DNA of 14,389 bases from Bacillota bacterium (GCA_023443925.1 JAEZSL010000410.1:1-14389); one strand, 5' to 3'. Positions 6,423 through 13,728 are shown, counted from the stretch's first letter. The notes: a model not told the origin generated them from the letters alone. A program made the numbers and translations.

Positions 6423-8252
6423 TTATGCCGGTAACACCGATTCTTCCGCATCAGAACCGTTTTTAGGGGTGAATGGAAGCGTGAGAGTAAAAACAGTATT
6501 GCTGCCAGGTTCACTGCTTACCGTCAGGCTGAAATCGTTTTGATAAAATACCCGCAGGCTCTGGATTACATATTCCAGACCGATTCCCAGACGGAAGCCG
6601 TTTTGCTTATTGCTGTCTTTAAAGTCACCCTTAATATATTGTTCCAGGCGGTGAAGCTGTTCTTTTGTCATACCGGTTCCGTCATCCTTAACAGAAATTG
6701 TGATACAGTCGGTTTGTGTCAAAGTAACCGTAAGGGTCATATGATCCCGGAAGCCATGACTGAGTGCATTTTCTACCAGGGGCTGGAGTATAAATTTTGG
6801 ACAGGGATAAGGAAATTCGGCATCCTCCGGCTCTCTTATTACCTTATAAGTAAAATCATACCGGGACTGCTGCAGCCGTATATATTCGGAAATGGCAGTT
6901 AATTCGTGCTCTATGTTGGCTGTTTTCACACCTTTATCAAGATTATATGCCAGCAGGTGGCTAAGAGATTGTATGATTCCGTCGATGTCCTCCTGATGGT
7001 TCATGACTGCCAGCCAGTGGACTGTATTCAAGGTATTAACCAGGAAATGGGGATTGATCTGGTATCGGAGTTTATCGATTTCTAATTTACTCCGGTATTG
7101 TTCCTGTTTCACAATCTGCCCGATCATTTCTTTTAGCTGGGTCTGGGTTTCGCCGAAACGGTCCAGCAGGTAATCATATTCCGGAATATTGATGCGGCCG
7201 GAGGTAACGGCATTGTTATCAAACAGCAGGTGGTCCAGTTGTTTATCAAACTGGTGCAGCGGGTGGTAAACCGTCCGGTACAATATGGTTGCCAGGACCA
7301 TGGAAAGGATAACCAAAAACACTGCCAGTAAAAAGACGGACTGGTACCATTGGATCCGTTCATGGTTGTAAAGGTTAATATCGACTACCGTTGCCAGGTG
7401 AAAGCCCTGTTTTGTGGTTTCCATAAAACAGTAGTAGTCGCCGAGTTTGATACGCCCTTCCTCCTGTTTTGGGATATTACTGCCCATGGGGATACTGCTG
7501 CCCATGGGATTACTGCTGCCCATGGGGGTATTGCTGCCCAGGGGGATAATACTGCCCACTGGAAAAACCTCCGGAATTTCACTGTAAGTTATTCGGTTAT
7601 CCTGATCCATCACCAGCAGAGAGGAATCACCGGTGTTATCTGCTTTAAAGAGATCTTCAAAGGTATTATAGTTAGATTCAACATAGAAATAAACATCGCC
7701 GAAATCGAAGCTGTCAACTTTGCAGTACATGGCAAAGACCGTATTGCTGCTAAAAGAACCCTGGCTTCGATAGGGGCCGAGATATGTAAAACTATTGGTT
7801 TTATATAGTATATTGTCTGAAATAAAGGGATTCTTATCTTTTGATAGGGGGAGATTATTAAAAAAAATCTCATTTTTCTCTTTAAAGTAGTAGTAACAGA
7901 GTCCGATATTGGGATTGGTAAAGGTAATTGACCGCACCGATCCATAAATTTTTCCAAGGAGAATGGAGCGCTCGTAGGGATCTTTCACGGTAAAATACTG
8001 CTCTATCATCTGTTTCGTTTCATCATAAAAGGCCAGCTGCTGGGATACATAATTTAAATTACTGATAATATTCTCAAAAGAAATACGTTTTTGAATGAGG
8101 CTGTTTTTATATTCCCCCGCCAGCTTATTATCAATGATTCTGGATATGGTATAATTGGAGACAAAGGTAATACTGGCCCCTGCTATGGCAGCTAACAGTA
8201 AAAATAAAAAAATAATCCGTTTATGTAAGGAAATGGTGGAAGAGATTCTCAT
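6423..8252 (-). CDS. Sensor histidine kinase, YesM-type, with hexapeptide repeats in its sensor domain
   Basis: With the start at 8252 this is a 609-residue membrane kinase. Transmembrane helix 1 is at about 13-31, followed by an extracellular sensor domain to about 300, helix 2 at about 304-327 (VFLLAVFLVILSMVLATILY), a HAMP-like linker, then the His_kinase domain with YQINPHFLVNTLN (His402 as phosphorylated residue), an N-box with Asn495 (PLVENALSHGF), and DDGTGM at 523-528 for ATP binding. Residues 232-261 are five tandem hexapeptides (VGSIIP, LGSNTP, MGSSNP, MGSSIP, MGSNIP), unusual for this family. The start is uncertain: ATG at 8252 has only a distant AAGG, an in-frame TTG at 8273 has AGGTGA upstream, and the longest frame opens with a TTG at 8339 lacking any ribosome binding site. 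The kinase should phosphorylate the downstream regulator in response to an extracellular carbohydrate; the ligand is unknown. Confidence 0.92.
   Translation of the reverse strand: MRISSTISLHKRIIFLFLLLAAIAGASITFVSNYTISRIIDNKLAGEYKNSLIQKRISFENIISNLNYVSQQLAFYDETKQMIEQYFTVKDPYERSILLGKIYGSVRSITFTNPNIGLCYYYFKEKNEIFFNNLPLSKDKNPFISDNILYKTNSFTYLGPYRSQGSFSSNTVFAMYCKVDSFDFGDVYFYVESNYNTFEDLFKADNTGDSSLLVMDQDNRITYSEIPEVFPVGSIIPLGSNTPMGSSNPMGSSIPMGSNIPKQEEGRIKLGDYYCFMETTKQGFHLATVVDINLYNHERIQWYQSVFLLAVFLVILSMVLATILYRTVYHPLHQFDKQLDHLLFDNNAVTSGRINIPEYDYLLDRFGETQTQLKEMIGQIVKQEQYRSKLEIDKLRYQINPHFLVNTLNTVHWLAVMNHQEDIDGIIQSLSHLLAYNLDKGVKTANIEHELTAISEYIRLQQSRYDFTYKVIREPEDAEFPYPCPKFILQPLVENALSHGFRDHMTLTVTLTQTDCITISVKDDGTGMTKEQLHRLEQYIKGDFKDSNKQNGFRLGIGLEYVIQSLRVFYQNDFSLTVSSEPGSNTVFTLTLPFTPKNGSDAEESVLPA
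7471..7560 (-). repeat. Five tandem 18-bp repeats inside the kinase gene
   Basis: Five consecutive 18-bp units (7471, 7489, 7507, 7525, 7543) share the core CTGCCCATG on the plus strand and encode five six-residue units of pattern [VLM]GSxxP in the extracellular part of the kinase. The middle units are nearly identical and the outer ones diverged. Being a multiple of three, changes in copy number would keep the frame. Confidence 0.9.
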
Positions 8253-8300
8253 TTTTTTATTGATACCTTGCAATGGATCACCTGCTTTTTTTAGATTGGA

Positions 8301-8316
8301 AATAGGAATTATAACA
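8301..8316 (-). promoter_or_regulatory. Candidate extended -10 promoter for the kinase-regulator operon
   Basis: On the minus strand TGTTATAAT (TATAAT at 8313-8308) is a perfect -10 with the extended TG. No good -35 is seen at 17 bp, as is common for extended -10 promoters. Transcription would start near 8301, leaving about 48 bases of leader before the ATG at 8252. This also argues against the longer TTG start at 8339. Confidence 0.45.
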
Positions 8317-8456
8317 ATCTCTCCTTGTGCTAAATACAATTCTTAAATTAATAGTAATATATAAAATAGGCCGTGTCAATCAGAGCAGGGAAGAAAATTT
8401 GTGAATATTCAACAAATAAATGAAAAAATTATCCGTGATATAAGCATTTTCTTCCA

Positions 8457-8494
8457 AAGTGGATTATTGATTTAAAAAAGTGGATAATTGATTT
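8457..8494. promoter_or_regulatory. Pair of 17-bp direct repeats, candidate operator
   Basis: AAGTGGATTATTGATTT (8457-8473) and AAGTGGATAATTGATTT (8478-8494) differ at one base and are spaced exactly 21 bp, two helical turns, so they face the same side of the DNA. An inverted AATTATCC (8427-8434) matches the GGATAATT core. They sit in the intergenic region between the kinase operon and the importer operon, which fits binding by a dimeric AraC-type regulator. The identity of the binding protein is inferred from position. Confidence 0.5.
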
Positions 8495-8578
8495 TTGTTT
8501 GTTTTGGGGAAGCCTTATTTTAGCCAATTGTACTATGGAAAGAATACATTTATCAGCCCAATCCCTGATCGGATTTTG

Positions 8579-8584
8579 TATAAT
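8579..8584 (+). promoter_or_regulatory. Candidate -10 element of the ABC importer operon
   Basis: A perfect TATAAT at 8579-8584 has no recognisable -35 at the usual distance, compatible with an activator-dependent promoter. It gives a leader of about 48 bases. A second candidate, TACTAT at 8531-8536, would place the 21-bp direct repeats just upstream of its -35 region. TTTATCAGC occurs at 8549 and again at 8588, flanking the TATAAT. I cannot choose between the two from sequence alone. Confidence 0.4.
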
Positions 8585-8638
8585 GGATTTATCAGCAATC
8601 AGAGCTCACAGGAGTTCAAAAAAAGAGGAGGAATTCAC

Positions 8639-10378
8639 ATGAGAAAGTCGAAAAGATTTCTGGCGGTGGTTTTAGCAGTCGTATTGGTAACGTCCCTTTT
8701 TGTATCCTGCGGTAAGAAGACAGATACAAATACAAGCAGCGGCAGTAATACCGGCAGCGAAAGCACAACAGGCAAGGAAAGTTCAGCTGCCAATTTACCG
8801 GTGGACGAGAGTGGGAATCCGAGCCCCTTCGGCAGATATAAGGAGCCAATTACGGTCCGAATTGCCCAGTCGGTAAATGCAACGGATGTTATCCCGGAGG
8901 GGCAGACAGCAACGGATAACCAGTATACCCGTTATGTAAAAGAAAAAATGAATATTGATGTGGAAGTGGTATGGCAGGCAGCTTCCGGCAATGATTTTGA
9001 CCAAAAGGTAAATATGTCAATTGCAGCCGGAGATTTACCGGATATTCTGGTAGTGAAAGAAGCCCAGTTCCGCTCAATTCTGGAGTCAGGTCTGGCTGCT
9101 GAATTATCGGATGTTTATAATGTTTATGCCTCCGATACCATCAAAACCATGATTGACAAGACGGAAGGCAAATCCATGCAGGCAGTTACGAAAGACGGAA
9201 AAATGATGGCCTTGCCCGGGGTTCAGGTTGAGATGGACGGCTATAATTTATTATGGATCAGACAGGACTGGCTGGATGAATTAGGACTTCCGGCACCGAA
9301 AACGATCCAGGATGTTTATGATGTGGGTAAAGCCTTTGTAGATAATAAAATGGCCGGTGATAAGACCATAGGGCTGTTAGGTCCCACCTCAGGGAATATT
9401 TTGTATCACAACTTCTTAAATTCTGCTAACGGAACTTATACGCTGGATGGTATCTTTGCGTCATTTAAAGCTTATCCGGGGATGTGGCTTAAAGACCAGG
9501 ACGGCAATGCGGTATACGGCTCACTTACCCCTGAAACGAAAACTTCACTGGAATATCTGGCTAAAATGTATAAGGACGGCATTCTGGACCAGGAACTGGG
9601 GACCAGGAAGGATGCCGGAGAAGCATTTAAATCCGGTCAGGCCGGTATGTTTTTCGGACCCTGGTGGATGGGTTACGGCGGTATAAAGGATGCGGTGGCA
9701 AATGATCCGGAAGCCTCCTGGGTAGCCTATGCATCACCGTTAACCAGTGAGGGAACCTGGGAGCCCCGTCTTGGTGCGTCAACGATAGAGTATACCATTG
9801 TGAATAAAGATTTTGATCATCCGGAAGCCGTAATGCTGTTAACCAATTATCTGGTCCGCGATGAAAAAGACATGGATACAACAAGTCTTGGGCCGTCTTA
9901 TTATCCGGCCCGTACGGTACTGGCTGCATTGGATGAATGCACCTACTCAGTAGAAGTATTGCGGGAATATCTAAAGACCGGTAAAGCACCCGAATTCGAC
10001 GGTGCCTTGTATAAACTCCTGGATGATGATATTGCCAATGTAAAAGCTACCAAGCTGGAACCTTATGATGACATGAGAATTCAATACTGGAGTCCGAAAA
10101 ATGACAATTTCTCAAGAATGTTATCCTTATTAAACGGAGCAGGCTGTGTGGTTGATGCGGAACAGAACTTAGAAGTAAATAAGGTATACAGTTTAATCTA
10201 TTCCCAGACCGAAACCATGGAAAAACGCTGGACGAATCTGAAAAAGCTGGAAGATGAAGTCTTCTTAAAAATCATATTAGGAACCGCTTCCATCGACGAA
10301 TTTGATGCTTTTGTTCAGAAGTGGAAAGAACAGGGCGGAGATCAGATCACGGGAGAAGTTCAGGCAACTCTTAAATAA
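8639..10378 (+). CDS. Carbohydrate ABC transporter substrate-binding lipoprotein, LipO/YtcQ-type
   Basis: This 579-residue extracellular solute-binding protein starts with a lipoprotein signal: basic MRKSKR, a hydrophobic core, and lipobox LFVSC with Cys24 as the lipidated residue. A Ser/Thr/Gly-rich tether (about 28-50) follows, then the binding domain from about residue 60 (PITVRIAQSVNATDVIPEGQ). IAAGDLPDILV is typical of family 1 binding proteins, and the length (more than 500 residues) is that of the large LipO/YtcQ group that works with LplB- and YtcP-like permeases. GAGGAGG (8625-8631) sets the start at 8639; the frame stays open upstream to 8495 but without a ribosome binding site. It is the first gene of the importer operon and is followed by a 341-base structured gap, which may allow higher expression than the permeases. 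The ligand is probably an oligosaccharide, but this cannot be read from the sequence. Confidence 0.93.
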   Translation: MRKSKRFLAVVLAVVLVTSLFVSCGKKTDTNTSSGSNTGSESTTGKESSAANLPVDESGNPSPFGRYKEPITVRIAQSVNATDVIPEGQTATDNQYTRYVKEKMNIDVEVVWQAASGNDFDQKVNMSIAAGDLPDILVVKEAQFRSILESGLAAELSDVYNVYASDTIKTMIDKTEGKSMQAVTKDGKMMALPGVQVEMDGYNLLWIRQDWLDELGLPAPKTIQDVYDVGKAFVDNKMAGDKTIGLLGPTSGNILYHNFLNSANGTYTLDGIFASFKAYPGMWLKDQDGNAVYGSLTPETKTSLEYLAKMYKDGILDQELGTRKDAGEAFKSGQAGMFFGPWWMGYGGIKDAVANDPEASWVAYASPLTSEGTWEPRLGASTIEYTIVNKDFDHPEAVMLLTNYLVRDEKDMDTTSLGPSYYPARTVLAALDECTYSVEVLREYLKTGKAPEFDGALYKLLDDDIANVKATKLEPYDDMRIQYWSPKNDNFSRMLSLLNGAGCVVDAEQNLEVNKVYSLIYSQTETMEKRWTNLKKLEDEVFLKIILGTASIDEFDAFVQKWKEQGGDQITGEVQATLK

Positions 10379-10407
10379 TATATTTCCTCCGGTTTGATTG
10401 TATTCAA

Positions 10408-10445
10408 AACTCCGGCCTTCACATCCGTTTGGATTGGCCGGAGTT
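10408..10445 (+). other. Strong intercistronic hairpin after the binding-protein gene
   Basis: A perfect 10-bp stem, AACTCCGGCC (10408-10417) with GGCCGGAGTT (10436-10445), encloses an 18-base loop 30 bases after the lipoprotein stop. No T-run follows (CATAGTAAG), so it is not a standard terminator. Hairpins at this place in importer operons often protect the upstream mRNA from 3' exonucleases and raise binding-protein levels, as known for malE-malF. That role is inferred here. Confidence 0.65.
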
Positions 10446-10546
10446 CATAGTAAGAGGCAGCAGCTTGCTGGCTGATTACAAGTAACTTTCAAAATGATTG
10501 GGGCATCTATTTATACAGTATCGCAAGCAGGCTTGAGGTATACATT

Positions 10547-10710
10547 GGTGTTAGTGTGAAATAAAAGACATTTCACACCCTGATTTGAGGCAGTAAATCA
10601 TCTGCGAGCAGATGTTTTATGCCATGGGTGTTAGTATGAATTATGAAGTGCATAATTCACACCCTGATTCGAGGCAGTAAATCATCTATAGGAAGATGAT
10701 TTATACAATT
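10547..10710 (+). repeat. Two tandem copies (80 and 84 bases) of a two-hairpin RNA element
   Basis: Copy A (10547-10626) and copy B (10627-10710) each hold: GGTGTTAGT; hairpin 1; a 32-base block (10572-10603 and 10656-10687) identical at 31 positions and including CCCTGATT and GAGGCAG; and hairpin 2. Hairpin 1 is GTGTGAAAT/ATTTCACAC in A and GTATGAATTAT/ATAATTCACAC in B, so B gained two base pairs symmetrically. Hairpin 2 is CATCTG/CAGATG plus an outer AAA/TTT in A, and a perfect TAAATCATCT/AGATGATTTA in B. Changes on both arms that keep pairing suggest a selected RNA fold. The start of a third copy, GGAGCTAGTATGAA at 10711-10724, holds the permease ribosome binding site and start codon. A possible degraded copy with its own stem (TATAC/GTATA, CAAG/CTTG) lies at about 10490-10546. 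I do not recognise it as any named RNA family. Confidence 0.75.
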
Positions 10711-10719
10711 GGAGCTAGT

Positions 10720-11622
10720 ATGAAGAAAAAAGGATTCTTAAAAGGGGTAGCGGTTCATTATTGGATTATGCTGATTCCCGCACTGGCATGGATGCTATTA
10801 TTTAATTTCGTGCCGATGTTTGGAATAACCATGGCATTCCAGGATTTTAATCCGGGAAAAGGTATATTTGGTTCGGATTTTATCGGGCTGGATAATTTTA
10901 AGTACATGTTTGAACTGGATGATACCCGGGAAATTTTATTTAACACACTTGTTATAGCGCTGGGCAAGATCATCGGAAATCTGGTTGTACCCGTTACCTT
11001 TGCATTGTTATTAAACGAAGTTAAAAACCTGTTGTTTAAGCGCAGCATACAGACCATCGTGTATCTGCCCCACTTTTTATCCTGGGTAGTTTTAGGCGGG
11101 ATTATCCTGGACATTTTCAGTTATAGCGGACCCATCAATAATCTTCTTGAAGCATTGGGATTTGGCGGTGTTGCCTTTTTCCAGAGGGATGACTTATTCC
11201 GCCAGCTTGTAATCGGAAGCGATATCTGGAAGGAATTCGGCTTTAATGCGGTGGTGTACTTAGCGGCGATGACTGGTATCAGCCCCGCACTTTATGAAGC
11301 GGCAGCCATTGATGGTGCTTCCAGATGGCAGAGACTTCTTAAAATCACACTGCCCGGTATTAAGGGAGTCATCGTACTGATGACGGTTTTAAGCCTGGGT
11401 AATATATTAAATGCTGGTTTTGACCAGATCTATAACCTGTATAATCCGGCCGTGTATTCTACGGGAGATATTATAGATACCTGGGTTTACCGGGTAGGGC
11501 TCAATGATTTGCAATTCAGCCTGGCTTCCGCCGTTGGCCTGTTAAAATCGGTTGTCGGGTTTATTTCAATTACCGTTTCCTATACCCTGGCTTATAAATT
11601 AGCCGATTACCGTATCTTTTAG
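10720..11622 (+). CDS. Carbohydrate ABC transporter permease, LplB/YteP-type
   Basis: This 300-residue inner-membrane permease belongs to the MalF-like half of sugar importers. It begins with MKKKGFLKGV and a first membrane helix (YWIMLIPALAWMLLFNFVPM), with about six helices in total. The ATPase-docking EAA loop is clear: EAAAIDGASRWQRLLKITLP, with Glu193 and Gly199. An in-frame ATG at 10696 lies inside the second hairpin of the repeat element, whereas GGAG (10711-10714) is well placed for 10720, so I chose the latter. The two permeases should pair in the membrane and use a cytosolic ATPase. None is encoded nearby, so a shared MsmX-type ATPase from elsewhere in the genome is expected (established for several Bacillus importers; inferred here). 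Confidence 0.93.
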   Translation: MKKKGFLKGVAVHYWIMLIPALAWMLLFNFVPMFGITMAFQDFNPGKGIFGSDFIGLDNFKYMFELDDTREILFNTLVIALGKIIGNLVVPVTFALLLNEVKNLLFKRSIQTIVYLPHFLSWVVLGGIILDIFSYSGPINNLLEALGFGGVAFFQRDDLFRQLVIGSDIWKEFGFNAVVYLAAMTGISPALYEAAAIDGASRWQRLLKITLPGIKGVIVLMTVLSLGNILNAGFDQIYNLYNPAVYSTGDIIDTWVYRVGLNDLQFSLASAVGLLKSVVGFISITVSYTLAYKLADYRIF

Positions 11623-11639
11623 AAAGGAGGAAGCGAGAA

Positions 11640-12524
11640 ATGATAGAGAGTAAATCCTTTGGCTATAAGACGGTGAAAATATTGATCTATGTGATACTGA
11701 CGGTTCTGGCCCTTTCCTGTTTCCTGCCGCTTTTGTATACCCTTGCCGTTTCTTTTAGTGCAAAATCGGCGGTGGCTGCCGGGAAGGTTACTTTCTGGCC
11801 CGTAGGTTTTACCACCCATGCCTATCATGAGATTATGAAGGATATCCGGTTTTTCGGAGCTTTCTGGACTTCCATAAAGCGGGTGGCCCTGGCTGCCGTA
11901 TTATCTCTGCTTACCATGATTCTGGCGGCGTACCCCTTATCCAAAAGTAAACATGAATTTAAAGCCAGAAATATCATTCTCTGGAGTCTGGTATTTTGCA
12001 TGATCTTCAGCGGCGGTCTGATTCCCTGGTATATTGTAATGAAATCCTATCAGCTGACCAACAGTGTTTTAGGTCTTGCCCTGGGTGGCGGAATTCCGGT
12101 TTTTAATCTGATTCTGGTGGTAAACTTCTTTCAGTCCGTACCAAAGGAGTTGGAGGAAGCTGCTCAGGTGGATGGTGCGGGACCCTGGTTTATCTTATTC
12201 CGGATCGTTGTTCCCCTGTCTCTGCCGGTTCTGGCAACCGTTGCCTTATTTACCATCGTAGGACACTGGAATGAGTTCTTTCAGGGTTTGGTACTTTCCA
12301 GCAACGCGGACCATTATCCTCTTCAGACTTATATTAAACAGCTGATCGTCGTAATTGACACTTCAAAGATGACGGCAGATGATTATAAAACAATGGACTT
12401 ACTGTCCAACACCTCCTTAAATGCTGCGAAAATATTCATTTCCATGATACCCATCCTATGTATATATCCCTTGCTGCAAAGATATTTTGTTACGGGGATT
12501 ATGTTAGGCGGAGTGAAAGAATAG
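11640..12524 (+). CDS. Carbohydrate ABC transporter permease, LplC/YtcP-type
   Basis: This 294-residue MalG-like permease starts 17 bases after the previous gene, with AAAGGAGG at 11624-11631 as an excellent ribosome binding site. It has an N-terminal helix (ILIYVILTVLALSCFLPLLY), about six membrane segments, and the EAA loop EEAAQVDGAGPWFILFRIVV, with Glu172/Glu173 and Gly179. SGGLIPWYIVMKSYQLTNS is typical of the YtcP group, and the C-terminus ends in the usual YFVTGIMLGGVKE-type signature. It forms the heterodimeric channel with the preceding permease. It is the last gene of the importer operon and a strong terminator follows. No sugar-degrading enzyme is encoded in the operon, so the substrate remains open. 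Confidence 0.94.
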   Translation: MIESKSFGYKTVKILIYVILTVLALSCFLPLLYTLAVSFSAKSAVAAGKVTFWPVGFTTHAYHEIMKDIRFFGAFWTSIKRVALAAVLSLLTMILAAYPLSKSKHEFKARNIILWSLVFCMIFSGGLIPWYIVMKSYQLTNSVLGLALGGGIPVFNLILVVNFFQSVPKELEEAAQVDGAGPWFILFRIVVPLSLPVLATVALFTIVGHWNEFFQGLVLSSNADHYPLQTYIKQLIVVIDTSKMTADDYKTMDLLSNTSLNAAKIFISMIPILCIYPLLQRYFVTGIMLGGVKE

Positions 12525-12538
12525 GTTTTCAAAGTAAA

Positions 12539-12590
12539 AAAATGGCGTATTCAAAGCTTAAGAAAGTCTTTGAATACGCCATTTTATCTA
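12539..12590. terminator. Strong bidirectional intrinsic terminator
   Basis: A perfect 18-bp stem is formed by AAAATGGCGTATTCAAAG (12539-12556) and its complement (12568-12585) around an 11-base loop. On plus it ends in TTTTATCT. On minus the stem runs into seven consecutive T (complement of 12536-12542). It lies 15 bases after the permease stop and 76 bases beyond the end of the convergent AraC-type gene, so it probably ends both transcripts. Confidence 0.85.
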
Positions 12591-12660
12591 TTCATGTATA
12601 TAAAAGTGAATTCAGTGTTCAGAAATAATACACATAAGGGAACCTTTTACCTTGACTAGA

Positions 12661-13539
12661 TTATTTGGCGGAAATCTCCCGTTTCGGCTCCTTCATTAAC
12701 TGCCTGTAGGTAACGGGACTGACGCCTTTGCGCTTATTAAACACCCGTACAAAGGTACTGTAAGAGGAGTAGCCCACTTCGTAACCGATATCCGTTATGG
12801 ACATTTTGGATGAAGTCAGCAGGCTGCAGGCATTCTCAATACGAAGATTCATTAAAAAGGCGTGAAAGCTGATACCAAGACACTGTTTAAAGATGGTGCT
12901 GATATAAGATTCACTTAAGTAAAAGATACCTGACAGGCTCTTTAAGGTAACATCCGTATTCCAGTTCTTATAAACATAATGGATAATGGACCAGGTATCA
13001 TTGCCGAAGTTATCGGTTACATTCTCATTACTCTTAGCAACATGGGTCCTGCGGTAACGGTCAAATATTATAAAAAGTTCAATGATCTTTGCTTTTAACA
13101 TAAAGTCTTTCCAGACCTTATCTTCTCCGTATTCTTCGTGCATCTCACGAAAAAGGGCCATAAACTTTTCTGCGGTTTGAGATTCAATATCATAGATGGT
13201 TCTTGCATGTAAATCGAGATCAAATAAAAGCCGGTTCATAACCAGGCCGTATTCATCCTGGTCAAACATGGTTTTAGTAGAAAGGCAGAGGTTATAAAGG
13301 CGCACGGGAGAATCGCCGGTGATCTGCATTTCATGAACCTGATGGGGGAAAATGACAGCAAAAGTGCCGGGCCTCATAATATGCTCGATGCCATTTATTT
13401 TTTCAATACCCTGGCCCTCGAAAACATAGTGAAGTTCCAGAAAACTGTGCCCATGGGGATTGACATGGTTCTTTATAGTGTGGATGGATATATTAAAGAA
13501 AAACTTCTCGTCTTTTTCCATTAGGTAAAGTGGGTACAT
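12661..13539 (-). CDS. AraC-family transcriptional regulator with N-terminal cupin sensor
   Basis: This 292-residue regulator has an N-terminal cupin (about 20-100) with NPHGHSFLELHYVFEGQG (His29, His31, Glu35, His37) and PGTFAVIFPHQVHE. It ends in an AraC-type DNA-binding domain (about 190-285) with two helix-turn-helix motifs: LKSLSGIFYLSESYISTIFK and ITDIGYEVGYSSYSTFVRVF. The start at 13539 is set by AGAGG at good distance; the frame extends 14 codons upstream to 13581 but no ribosome binding site supports that. Regulators of this build bind a sugar in the cupin and act on neighbouring catabolic genes. It is divergent from the glycyl radical enzyme activase, with about 230 bases between them, which suggests that gene as a target. 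It is convergent with the importer operon. The effector is unknown. Confidence 0.92.
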   Translation of the reverse strand: MYPLYLMEKDEKFFFNISIHTIKNHVNPHGHSFLELHYVFEGQGIEKINGIEHIMRPGTFAVIFPHQVHEMQITGDSPVRLYNLCLSTKTMFDQDEYGLVMNRLLFDLDLHARTIYDIESQTAEKFMALFREMHEEYGEDKVWKDFMLKAKIIELFIIFDRYRRTHVAKSNENVTDNFGNDTWSIIHYVYKNWNTDVTLKSLSGIFYLSESYISTIFKQCLGISFHAFLMNLRIENACSLLTSSKMSITDIGYEVGYSSYSTFVRVFNKRKGVSPVTYRQLMKEPKREISAK

Positions 13540-13566
13540 GCGCGGACCTCTTTTCTTAAGCTTATT

Positions 13567-13580
13567 TCTATTATAATACA
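13567..13580 (-). promoter_or_regulatory. Candidate -10 of the cupin-AraC gene
   Basis: TATAAT on the minus strand (13575-13570) lies 31 bases upstream of the chosen start codon. No convincing -35 is visible. This placement also argues against the longer start at 13581, which would lie upstream of the promoter. Confidence 0.35.
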
Positions 13581-13630
13581 TTCTATTAATTAATTCTATC
13601 CTTAGTATTTTTATTTCATAATTTTAATAA

Positions 13631-13644
13631 TTAGATCGCTTTCA
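13631..13644. promoter_or_regulatory. cre-like site (catabolite control)
   Basis: TTAGATCGCTTTCA matches 12 of 14 positions of the CcpA consensus TGNAANCGNWWNCA, including the central CG and the right half. It lies between the divergent AraC-type gene and the activase, about 85 bases upstream of the activase -10 candidate. Catabolite repression is plausible for a sugar-fermentation gene, but two mismatches in the left half keep this tentative. Confidence 0.35.
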
Positions 13645-13728
13645 GGTTCCATAAATTACCTAAGACCATAGTTAAAGAAATGAGAGGTTTCATGTAAGAA
13701 CTGCTATGATTTTTAGAAGGGAAATGTT

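Noticed and set aside
7350..7808. 152-codon open frame on the plus strand opposite the kinase gene
   Set aside because: It is antisense to strongly supported kinase coding sequence, its composition follows the 18-bp repeats, and it has no ribosome binding site or recognisable protein.
8253..8339. Longer kinase N-terminus starting with TTG at 8339
   Set aside because: It has no ribosome binding site, and a perfect extended -10 element lies inside it, so the transcript probably starts downstream of that codon.
8495..8638. N-terminal extension of the binding lipoprotein to 8495
   Set aside because: The lipoprotein signal peptide begins at 8639 after GAGGAGG; a 48-residue extension would bury the signal peptide.
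10408..10445. Intrinsic terminator after the binding protein
   Set aside because: The stem is strong but no T-run follows, and the permeases downstream have no clear promoter of their own.
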